Source of the DNA: Agaricus subrufescens
Taxonomy: Eukaryota > Basidiomycota > Agaricomycetes > Agaricales > Agaricaceae
Reading direction: 5' to 3'
Length of the DNA: 64,000 nucleotides
Assembly (NCBI GenBank): GCA_029945375.1
Contig: CM057059.1
Span: forward strand, 1,798,001-1,862,000
Shown here: in pieces, positions 50,766 to 60,370 of the stretch
How positions within the stretch are numbered: position 1 is the stretch's first letter
Layout: every line of letters begins with the position of its first letter
Made by a program: the position numbers and the translations under genes
Notes under the pieces: generated by a model
The model's database searches: none
Told to the model about the DNA's origin: nothing
Seen by the model: the letters and a program-made list of their open reading frames with translations, nothing else

Positions 50766-52014
50766 ATGTCCTCGGTCCTTGCCCGACAGTATACGAAGAG
50801 TCAGCGGTCTTGGCTCAAAGATCTCATCAACCAGTCTGACGCTCATGAGATTCCACTCTAGTCGCTGGCTTGGTACTGCGTATATGACCAAATAATAACA
50901 TGGGACAAAGAATTGAACTACATCTGGCGGTTAGTGTAGACCCTGGAAACAATCATCAAAGAGTCACTGATATGGTTCCGATGAATAGTAGCTGCGACTG
51001 GTTCCTGAAGATAATGTTCTGTCTGAGCCGTTATGGGGCACTTGCCTTCCAGATGTGAGTCTTCCTCCGTATGGTACGCCATATCACTCAGCCGGAATCC
51101 CAGCACCAACCTGGTCATCACCCATCCTCATCTTCTGAAAAATGTGACGAACTGCCATACGTGGTTTCACTTTCAGAATGGCGCCGTAACCGTGCTTTTG
51201 ATCAATCTTCAACTCATCCTGATGTTAAGAGGTATGGAACTGGCTTGAAATATCTTGGACCTTGGTTGGGTAACGAGGATAGTGTATGCACTATACGACC
51301 GCAGCATCAAGATGGCATGCTCTTTGTTCTGTTGGTTTGTGTTCTGCACAGTAGGGGTGTTCTTGTCATCAAGGAAAGTGATTCCTCTGCTGAAGCTCGA
51401 CTCGGATTGCATACTGGTAGAAGCGCCCCATGCAGGAGCAGTAATATCATTCGGGTTTGGGTGATTATCCCTGTTCAATCTTCGTGCCCTCATGAGTCAA
51501 CTAGCGTCTTGTGTATAGTCGATCAGTGCATCCTTTGGGGTCTTACGGCATACAAGTACCTATATTCCATACGCAATGGTTTGTCTAGGAATCCTATCAT
51601 ACGCCTAGTCATGCGGGATACCTCCTTGTCTTGTCTTGCCATATGTTGTAAGCAGTTAAGGGAGGACTCCCGTTTTTGTTTTTACTTACTTTGATACTCT
51701 TTAGGCTTATTCACGGCCACAATGCCTTCTCTGACGATAAAGTAGGTGAGCTATGCTGTGTACTGAGAAAGCATACAGTATTCACCTTCGGCGAATCTAG
51801 TTCACGCCCTTCCACACCACAGCACTGTTTCATCCCTGCTGCCCGTGTTGGTAAGAACCAGGTTGCCCAAATCTGTCGTGTGCTGTTTCTTAGCTCGGTG
51901 TAGACTTGTAGAACGATACTCAATATGCGTGGTCTGAATAGTCCAAGTGGCCCTTTGAGTATCGATGTAACGACAATTAAACTTGATATCATTAATTCAG
52001 ATCAGGGAGAATAA
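50766..52014 (+). pseudogene. array copy 8: inverted DUF6533-like gene, frameshifted
   Basis: The only copy on the + strand. It aligns over the whole gene (MSSVLARQYTK; SRYGALAFQM; NLVITHPHLLKNVTNCHTWF; VYALYDRSIKMACSLFCW; DQCILWGLTAYKYLYSIRNG; RNPIIRLVMRDTSLSCLAIC; LFTATMPSLTIK; tail NMRGLNSPSGPLSIDVTTIK). Exon 2 lacks two bases compared with all other copies (ctgcgtatatgac against ctNNtcgtatatgac, near 50876), which shifts the frame and gives an early stop in TM1. Exon 7 ends in an in-frame TAG, and exon 8 has extra bases near 51812-51825. It is therefore a pseudogene, although the upstream motif is kept. Confidence 0.78.
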
Positions 52015-53089
52015 ATTTCCTCATCAACGTTCGTTCGTCTTTGATTGGCCGTGCCTCTTAACCTTTGTATTTATTCATTCTTAACTCCTCAAACCCACGC
52101 TTGGCTTACGAACTTAGTTGCTCGATGGTGTATACATAGCTTTCCGTTTAACAATATAAGGCCTAGTCTACAGAACCTCGCGTGTCATTTACCTTGTATG
52201 CTTAGATCCATCACACGGAAGGCAAGATTCAGTCCGATGGAAGGTAGTAGTGAGAGACTCCGACTCAAGTGTAATGACGGTCATTTTTGTCCACTGCATA
52301 AACACACAGAGGACGAGGACTCCGGGCAGCATTCGATCTGCGTGCGGTCTTTAAGACGTAGAGATATTATGGCGGAGCTAACAGACTCTGATTTTCTCTT
52401 ATATCATGGCAGGATTTTTAGGTCACCCTGACGGGGTAAGTTACTGTATCTTGTAAGAACCTAGAACAACAACCTTATACTTAGCTTGGAAAGGTATAAG
52501 TTTCCAATTTGTTGGGTTCAAAGACTTCGAAGAACCACTAGTCTCGTCTTCGTTTAAGCTTCACTGGAAAGATAGGATCAAAAATACTTATTGGAATGGA
52601 GGGCGCTACGCCCGTTGTCACAACACTTATCAATTAGCTCCCACTAGAAACACGATGTTTTTACGTCAAATGGCAACCGCTCATACGGTACACTTCCATG
52701 TGTCGTCAGTTTAACACAAGGAAACGTATGTGGTCAATAATCTTACACCGGGGCTAGTAGCGCGCTAAGGCAATCTATGTCGGGCCGCTGATATGATTTC
52801 CCATACACGTGGTACCGTTTCAGCTCTGTATAGTGGCGTTCAACGTTCTAAGCTCATAAAAAGCTTATAAAGTCGGACTATTAATGCATCGTCTAATCGA
52901 TTGATCCGGGTATAACTGATGTGCGTAAGGTGAGCAGTAAGTGTAATTTTCGCTTTTCCGAAGGCGGCACATGCGTCATCTGGAGCTGCCAGCTGACAAA
53001 GTTAAGAAGGGAATGGCATAAGTTCATCACAGTCGAACTCACCAGCCATAAACCGCAGTTTCTAAGATATCGGCAGGGGAAAGGAGGGT
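52015..53089. other. tail-to-tail spacer between copies 8 and 9
   Basis: No gene recognised. The open frame at 52045-52431 (128 codons, + strand) shows no domain. The 3' ends of copies 8 and 9 face each other here. Confidence 0.4.
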
Positions 53090-54359
53090 TTACTCCAGCT
53101 GACTTGGGTCAGTCAGTTCGAGGTCCGTTGTCGTGACGTCAATGCTTAATGGGCCATCTGAACTACTTAATCCGCGCATATTGAGTATCGTTCTGGAAGT
53201 CTACATAAACCTGATAAACGTCACATTAATTCTCAAGGAGTCGTACTTACCAATAGTGACACCAGGGAGGAAAGGAGGCTGTAGGGTGAAAAATGGATTT
53301 CGTCCATGGAAAGGTTCAACATCGGCTTACCAGTACACAAGATGCGTTACTCGCATTACCTTGTGAGTGTAGGGTAGGGTAGCGGCAAACATGCCTAGAA
53401 AATGCGAGAGTAAGCATAATCAAAAGCAAGTAAATTGCCTCCAGGGTTTACAGCATATTGCAAAACAAGACCATGAGGCGTCTCTCATGACTAGGCGTAA
53501 GATAGGATTTCTAGATAAGCCAAGGCGTATGGCATATCGGAATTTGTACGCCGTCAGACCCCAAAGGATACACTGATCGACTATACACAGAACGCTGATG
53601 TTGACTGAAAGTGAGGGTATGATGATTAAGCGATGATAATCACCCGAACCAGAAAGATATCACAGCTCCTACATGGGGCGTCTCCAATAGCATACAATTC
53701 GAGTCGAGCTTCATCAGAGGGATCGTTTTTCTTGTTGACAAAAATACCGCCAATGCGTAAAATACGAACCAGCAAGCGAGAAAACATGCGATCTTGATGC
53801 TCCGTTCATATAATGCATAGACTATCTCGGTCAATTAATTACAAGGAACGAGTGTTCGACCCTTTTTCATACCTCTCAACATCAAGACGAGTTGAAAATT
53901 CACCAGCGAGAGGGTGACAGCGAAGTTCTGAAAGTAAAACCAGATATGACAGTTCATCGTTGACTTCTTGAGGATATAGGGATGAGTGACGACTAAATTG
54001 ATTCTGGACTCTCCGTTTGAGAATCTTTCCAAATCGGATATATATCTAGAGAACATAACCCACATTTGAAAGGCTAGAGCCCAATATCGGCCAAGACAAA
54101 ACATTACCTTCATACCCCAGCCAGGGCTACTGCTCGTTGAAATCATATCAGCGAGCCTTCAACAGTGATTGTTTTAACAAATGATACTAACCGCCAGATA
54201 CGGTTCAATTCTTTGTCCCATGTGATTGCTAGGTCATATACGATTAGAACCAAGCCAGCGACTAAAAGTCGACTCCGTGAGTGGCGGGACAACGGAGGAA
54301 GCTTTGCTTAAGTAAGAGCACTGACTGTTCGCATATTGTCTGGCTAGAACCGAAGACAT
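53090..54359 (-). CDS. array copy 9: DUF6533-like seven-pass protein, splice acceptor lost
   Basis: Exons are open: MSSVLARQYAN; VAGLVLIVYDLAITWDKELN with RIWR; GWGMKVMFCLGRYWALAFQM; NLVVTHPYILKKSTMNCHIW; VYALYERSIKIACFLACWFV; DQCILWGLTAYKFRYAIRLG; RNPILRLVMRDASWSCFAIC; MFAATLPYTHK; tail NMRGLSSSDGPLSIDVTTTD. The acceptor of intron 7 is missing: where other copies have tag before exon 8, this copy reads cca (near 53298), and the next AG puts exon 8 out of frame. The normal intron 5 donor is present. Probably makes a protein altered near the C-terminus, or is decaying. Confidence 0.68.
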
Positions 54360-55778
54360 GTTGGGATTTTTTATCTTGTGAAGACCCTTTCAACCTCTTT
54401 GGATACAGCTAGGTGGATTGGGGTTCATGCTGTTCGCACGAGGAGGATGCCTTGCGCCTGGGTCAGGTCACCGATATATACTAAGGCCGTCCCCACGATC
54501 ATGTGCTACAATTCCGCTTCGGATTACGCAACAATTTTAAGCGATCTCTGTCAGCGGGCCGGCAATGATTAATGAACTCCAGTGGATCCTTAGCCTTTTA
54601 GAGGACGGTTCCGTACACAGTATTGAGATGTTGTGATGGAACTACAAGCGCAGGATGATAATATTTGACATACTCTAACTTCCCGCTTGGCTCGGCGGCC
54701 TATTCCTTCTGACCCTGGTTGCATTCTAGACTGTGTTTCCATCGGTCTCCTTACTACATACGTATGCTTTAGTCTACCTTGGCTTCATCAGTAAGATTGG
54801 TAAGGGCTGATATGTAAAAAGATTCAGATCTAGCCAAGTGTTGTTCCTTGTGTCTTCATCACCGGCCGGACTTCTTTGAGCATTTGATTTGCAAAATGTG
54901 AGAAATAATTTGAGAAGAATTTGGGAAGACTGCAGACGTGAGAGTCCGGACTTACAATCACACAAAAGGGCCTGTCACTAGATGCGTGCTTACGCATCTG
55001 ACTGTTCCCAAGGCTCTTACAAAATCAGCCGACAGGAGTGCTTCATCCATGGATCAATTAGGATCTTCAGTGAGAAGAAGGACCTGGATAATTAAACTCC
55101 GAGTAGTAGTGGAAGCGGGAACTCATCAATAAATGAAAATCTGATCAATCGTTCTCAATCTAGATTATATGTATGGTCTTGGAAGCAACAACATTAACTT
55201 GTCGTTTGTCATCTCTCCACAGCTCTATTCCGCTCAATCCCATTTTGGCTCGACATTATTTCCCTTATAAATGTCGTACAATGCACTATCTGTCACTGAA
55301 TTCGGCATGCTTGCTAAACTCCACCTAGTCAAAGAATGTCGATGATTATCCCTCTCTTGATCACTAAGATAACTTACTTCCTTGAATCGCCCTCTACTTC
55401 ATTATAGTTACGCCGTACTATACACGAGGGCCAGCAGACACGCCATACGTTCCCCTTTGCTTGGCATGATCATCTACGCAAGTAGTAGTATGTAGTATTC
55501 AATTTTGTTACACTATGATCTGGTTAACATCATTTACGTTATTCAGAGAATTACAATCTGGAATAGGAGTTATTGCTCAATCAATAATTTGGGTATACTA
55601 AATGACGAGAAAATGCGGATGTAGTCTTTTCTCTTTCAGAAATGGCACATACGACATCGGCGGCCGTCAATAAATGGAGGGTCGGGATTTGGCTATCATC
55701 AGGTTGGAGCTCACCCTCGATAATTTGGAATTTAGCAGCTGATCTCGGATTAAATTAGAAAAGATCTTTTGGGGAGGT
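54360..55778. other. spacer between array copies 9 and 10
   Basis: Promoter-side block of copy 9 up to about 54.8 kb (motif, cacgatcatgtgct, gaccctggttgcattctaga). The rest has short open frames without motifs and AT-rich stretches. Confidence 0.4.
54433..54440 (-). promoter_or_regulatory. conserved upstream motif CGTGCGAA, array copy 9
   Basis: Exact match on the coding strand, 74 bp before the start codon (the shortest distance in the set), followed by cagcatgaa. Confidence 0.45.
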
Positions 55779-57030
55779 TCACTCCATGTCGGTTGGAATG
55801 GTCAATTCTAGGTCCATTGTCGTGACGTCGATACTCAATGGTCCATTTGTACTACTCAGGCCACGCATATTGAGTATCGTCCTACATGTCTATATAGGTG
55901 TGAGAAATAGTGGGTTGGAGAATCAAGTAGTCGCACTTGCCAAGATAGATATGAGGCAAGAGAGAAGGTTGTGGATGAACGGCGTAAACTAGGTTTAGTC
56001 GATGAATAAGTTCATAGAGCCACACCAAAACACAATGCCGGTCAGACGGGTTACCTCGGAGCTGTAAGGAACAACAGCGATCAACGTTCCTTGAAAACAC
56101 GAAAGTAAGTAATTTTCAGGACAGATCAAGCACTTTCGTCACTTACCGCTAATAGCAATACAAGATAACGAGGTATCTCGCATGACAAGGCGTAGAAAGG
56201 GGTTGGTCAACAAGCCAAGGCGTATGGTGTCTCTATATTTATAGGCCGTCAGTCCCCAGAGAATACACTGGTCAACTATACACAGGGCACTGATAACAAC
56301 CGAAAGTAAGAGCACGAAAGCTAAGTAAGGGTGATCAGGCAAACCAGAAAGATATTACGACTCCTCGAGAGGGGGCTTCCAATAACATGCAATCCGAATC
56401 AGTCTTCACTAGAGGAATGTATCTTCTTGATAAAAGTAATGCCACCACTATATAAAGTGTGAACCACGAGACGAGAAAGCATGCCATCTTGGTGCTACGG
56501 TCATACAGTGCATACACTGTCGAACATAGTTAATGGCAGGAACTCAATCAAGTACGTCCTATTCATACCTCTTAACATCAATGTGAGTCGCAAATTCATC
56601 AAGATGACAATTACATCACAGTCTCGCAAATGGAGCCACATATGACAACTTATCGTCTGTATCTTGAGGAGATGAGGGTGGATGACGATCGCGCTTGATT
56701 CCGATTTAAATTCGAAAGTATCATATTTTATGCAAAGGAGAACTTACACTTGGAATGCAAGTGCCCAATAACGGCCAAAAAAGAACATCACCTTCATACC
56801 CCAACCAGAGCCACTACTTGTCGATAAGTAAGGTTTCAATGATTGTTTGAGTGAATGATATTAACCGCCAGATACACTTCAATTCCTTGTCCCATGTTAT
56901 TATTAGGTCATACACTGTGAGGACCAATGAAGCAACTAGAATGCGATCTGAGTGTCAGTATAACTAGTAAGTTGCAAGTTTGGCCGGACCACTCACGGTT
57001 TGTGTACTGTCTTGTCGAAAGTGAAGACAT
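55779..57030 (-). CDS. array copy 10: DUF6533-like seven-pass protein, most divergent
   Basis: Open in all exons: MSSLSTRQYTN; ASLVLTVYDLIITWDKELK with CIWR; GWGMKVMFFFGRYWALAFQ; IVIHPHLLKIQTISCHMWLH; VYALYDRSTKMACFLVSWFT; DQCILWGLTAYKYRDTIRLG; TNPFLRLVMRDTSLSCIAI; GTLIAVVPYSSE; tail NMRGLSSTNGPLSIDVTTMD. Exon 4 lacks the INL of INLIVTHPH found in the others, and reads CDVIVILMNLRLTLMLR. The usual intron 5 donor is CT, with the upstream in-frame GT kept. Intron 8 has the GC donor (gcaagt) shared with copies 6 and 7. The upstream motif is degenerate (GGTGCGAG, about 91 bp before the start). It is the outermost array member, next to the minisatellite. Confidence 0.72.
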
Positions 57031-57603
57031 GTAGAGAAATATGGGTCCGGTAGTATTAATCCTAGGTTATGGAATTGTCAACTTGCTTGTGCGATGTCGG
57101 GTGAAGTCCGGTTCATGTTGCTCGCACCAAAACCTCGCGGCAAACCGAAACTACCGATACTAAAGGATATTCACACGATCATGTGCTGTAAGCCCCACTC
57201 CAGATTACGACATGTTCCGTCAGTGCCACAAGTCGAGATTGATTTCAGATTTATCTCAGATTTAGCTAGTCCCCTAGCTCTGTGAATTGAGAGGAGGGTT
57301 CCGTACTGACTCCGTACATTGTAATGGATTGTTGTGGCAGAATCACACGCGCGGGATGATATTGAGTAATTTGCATATCCAATTCCTCCTGCTTGACTTT
57401 ATCATCAGCGAACCGGCGCCAAAAATGTAAGGGCCAAAAGTACACATCTATTGACTAAAGTACACCGGGATCTCTACAGTATCAAGCAAGGTGAAAACGA
57501 TCCTGACTTTATGAGCCAACGAAATGTCAATCTCACATTTCGTTGAGAGGCATACCTTACTTGCCATATCATCTTGTGTCTACCGTATCTACATTTAAAG
57601 GTA

Positions 57604-57890
57604 CTGCATACATTGTCTACACTATTATTTACAAGTATACAGTATCTACCGTCAATTGTCCTGTATACATTGTCTACACTATTATCCACAAGTATACAGT
57701 ATCTACCGTCAATTGTCCTGTATACATTGTCTACATTATTATGTAGTCGTATACATTATCTACCGTAGATTGTCCTGTATACATCATCTACATTATTATG
57801 TAGTAGTATACATTATCTACCCTGAATCGTCCTGTATACATCATGTACATTATTTTCTAAGGGATACCATATCTACCATATAATAGTGAG
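57604..57890. repeat. 57-bp tandem repeat (minisatellite), about 5 units
   Basis: The block starting ctgtatacattg recurs at 57661, 57718, 57775 and 57832, an exact 57-bp period, with a weaker unit before it at about 57604. Each unit is itself two similar halves (gtatacattgtctac and gtatacagtatctacc). Because 57 is a multiple of three, all frames stay open and translate to a 19-residue repeat, but this is a side effect. Further on (to about 58110) the pattern decays into scattered ataccatc..caccgt words. Confidence 0.85.
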
Positions 57891-58294
57891 GTATACAACC
57901 TCCACCATCAATGGTGGGGAATCCAATTTGTCGTTATGCATACAATCTCTACAAATAAATTATGAGTTATTAAATCTTCACCGCTAATAGTAAAAGCATA
58001 CCATCTAATAGTAAAGATACCATCTTCACCGCAAATGGTAGGGCATACCATCCTTGCCATTCACGGCTGGGCTATACCATCCTCACCGTCAGTATAACAT
58101 CCTTCTCAACTCTTCTCAGGTATTCATTCATGACACCATTTCAACAATCACTCATAAGCATTTACGAAGCTATACTACTGAACAAAGTCCTCCCAATGCG
58201 TACACAATAATCTAACAAGTAGCCTAAGCATGAGCAACTTATTTTATTGATTTTTACGGGTGTGGTAAGCGGCAATCCCTCCATAAACCATAAG
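57891..58294. other. decayed repeat and 3' flank
   Basis: Contains degenerate copies of a word like taccatcttcaccgcaaatggta up to about 58110, then unique sequence up to the stop codon of the next gene. No gene seen. Confidence 0.5.
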
Positions 58295-60370
58295 TTAGTA
58301 TTGGATCTTCTTCTTCTTGTGAGTAGCGCGAGGCGGTAATGCTAGAACTTGTTAGACGAATATTCAACCATAAAAAATAGACTTACCAGGCTGACTTTCA
58401 TCTTCATCCATACCAGCCAGCAACCTCGCCACTTCTGGTCGCAACTTCTTGTGCGCTGTTGTCTGTAGAGCATGCTGCCTTGGTGTTAGGCGGGAGGGGG
58501 TCCTAAGTGTCTTGTTGGCCCGGTCCTTCTTCTTGTTGCCTTGTTTCGGAACCGTCGATGGCGCCGAGGGTAAGAATCTCAATATAGATGTCAATATTGA
58601 TCAGTAGTCAAAATGATTACATACAGTGGTTCTTGAGCACAAGGCGACTCGGGTTCCGGGGGCAACCTAGACACTTATCAGCAATCTCAATAATATAACA
58701 ATGAATCTATGACAAACCTTGCTTCTTTGTCACTGGGGGAATGGGTCCAAGGAGACCTAATGTACGTTAGATTCTTGCACGGTCATATATGTCAAAAGTA
58801 CATACCGATGTCGCTCCACATTCTCCTCTTCATCATCTTTGTCCTCTTCGGCAGCACCACGTTCTGCGAACATATCGTCATCCTTACCTTGAGCACCCAC
58901 CTGCTCCTTTTCTTTCCCCTTCCCATCTTGCTCGCATTGCTCCACAAACAGAGCAAAATCGTTCATATCATCGTCGGTGTCAGTATCCCACTCACTGCCC
59001 TTCTGGAAGGGATGTCCACCAAATACCTTGCTATATGCGTCGTTAGAAAGATACAACAACCACAAAAAAACGTACTATGAGAGTTTCTCAAATATGTTGC
59101 GATTCCAGGGATTTTCCCTTGTAAACATGTACACCAAGTTCTCGAAAAATTCGAGGCGGTCAAAGTCACTATCCTCGTTACGCCAATCCCCCGAGCCACA
59201 AAGCATGTGGTATGTCTACAGTCACTTGAGGCGCATATGCCATACATGATACAGCCAGACTTACGTGAACGATCGCATATGCAAATGTTTGCGGCGTTAC
59301 GTAGTTCAAACCATGGAGTCTTGCCTGACCTTTGCGTGTCTTCGTCTGAATGAATTCCTCCGCTCTAGCCGAGGAGGGACATGTAAATAAATGTTTAAAG
59401 ACCTAAGACAGTTAGCCGCGCTCAAATAAGGATAAGAGAAATATACAAGGAGAGGCAGAGGGTTTTCGAGTAAACCCTTCCGCACATCATTCCCTCTGTA
59501 CTCATCCCATGCTTCGCGGGCGTACAAAAAACTGGGCAACGAACGCCCGGTCACCTTGGTATCACGGTTCTTGATCTTCGCAATAGCCCTAAGCTGGCAT
59601 TTGAGAAGAATGTGGTTACAAAGCGCATATATACACTCACCCCTCGGGATCAGCCAAATACCACGTTCGTAAGTTCATGGGGAGCAATAACTCCCGAATT
59701 TGAGGGTGGATCCATCCTCTATGCGCTTGCTTTGAACTTCCGTATGGAATAAAAGGGTTGAGTTCGCCTTCAGGCATCTGTCTAGTGATATATTCTAGGC
59801 CCGCGTCCCTAAGGCTGCTTATATCTTCGCTCCGCGCGCGCCCGCCCGCGGCACTCATCTATTTTCGTGTTAATAACGCCGCATATACTCAACCCAGACA
59901 GCTCACTCGGGCAGTAAGCTTGTCCAGAATCTCGGGCTGCGCAGCCAGAAGCTGCAGTAGGGCTTTCGAATCAGGATGCTCGGCTTGCAGAGCATCCCAA
60001 GCAACTACGGCGATTCGTTGTTGCCGCTTCTCACTGAGGATACTAGTCAATATATGCACATTAAAACAGCGCCAAGGACTTACGCTTCAGTCAAACGCTT
60101 TTGGGGGGGGGGATTGATGTCGGTCTCCTCTCGCAAGCCGAATGCCACAGCGGCCGTCCAATCGATCTCAGGGCAGACACTTCGCGTCGCCCAACGAGCA
60201 AATTTGATAAAGACGGCGTCTGGCGTACTGAGACAAGTAAGTATATGCTGTTTATGCGTACCAAAAATAGACTTACAACTTGATCGATTCCTCCTTGTCG
60301 GAGACAACCTTCAAATAAGCAGTGAGGGCTTCAGCCGAGAAGGGATGCGCAGCAAAGGATGGTGGCATGG
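58295..60370 (-). CDS. DUF6698-type protein with acidic and basic C-terminal tail
   Basis: Uncharacterised protein of a family expanded in Agaricomycetes. It begins MPPSFAAHPFSAEALTAYLK, then TPDAVFIKFARWATRSVCPE and QRIAVVAWDALQAEHPDSKA. The domain core follows: HRGWIHPQIRELLLPMNLRT with WYLADPEG, GRSLPSFLYAREAWDEYRGN, VRKGLLENPLPLL, VFKHLFTCPSSA, GLNYVTPQTFAYAIVHTYHM, GDWRNEDSDFDRLEFFENLV with YMF. This order (xxxRP.SFLY, F..LFT.PSSA, VTP...AY, W...D..F....FY/FENLV) is what I remember of DUF6698. The C-terminal region is acidic (DTDTDDDMNDF; EEDKDDEEENVE), then basic, ending ATHKKKKIQY, a possible nuclear signal. About eight short introns. Function is unknown; a DNA-element-linked role is possible but not shown. 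Confidence 0.75.

Noticed and set aside
26693..57030. The regularly spaced array as a CRISPR or ordinary tandem DNA repeat
   Set aside because: Units are 1.25-kb spliced genes with conserved codons and variable spacers. There are no short identical direct repeats.
26693..57030. Array copies as retrotransposed genes or transposon proteins
   Set aside because: All copies keep the same eight introns and have no reverse transcriptase, integrase or terminal repeats, so they arose by DNA duplication.
57543..57883. Open frames coding a 19-residue repeat
   Set aside because: All three frames stay open because the DNA repeat unit is 57 bp. There is no start context, splice signal or non-repeat domain, so it is a minisatellite, not a gene.
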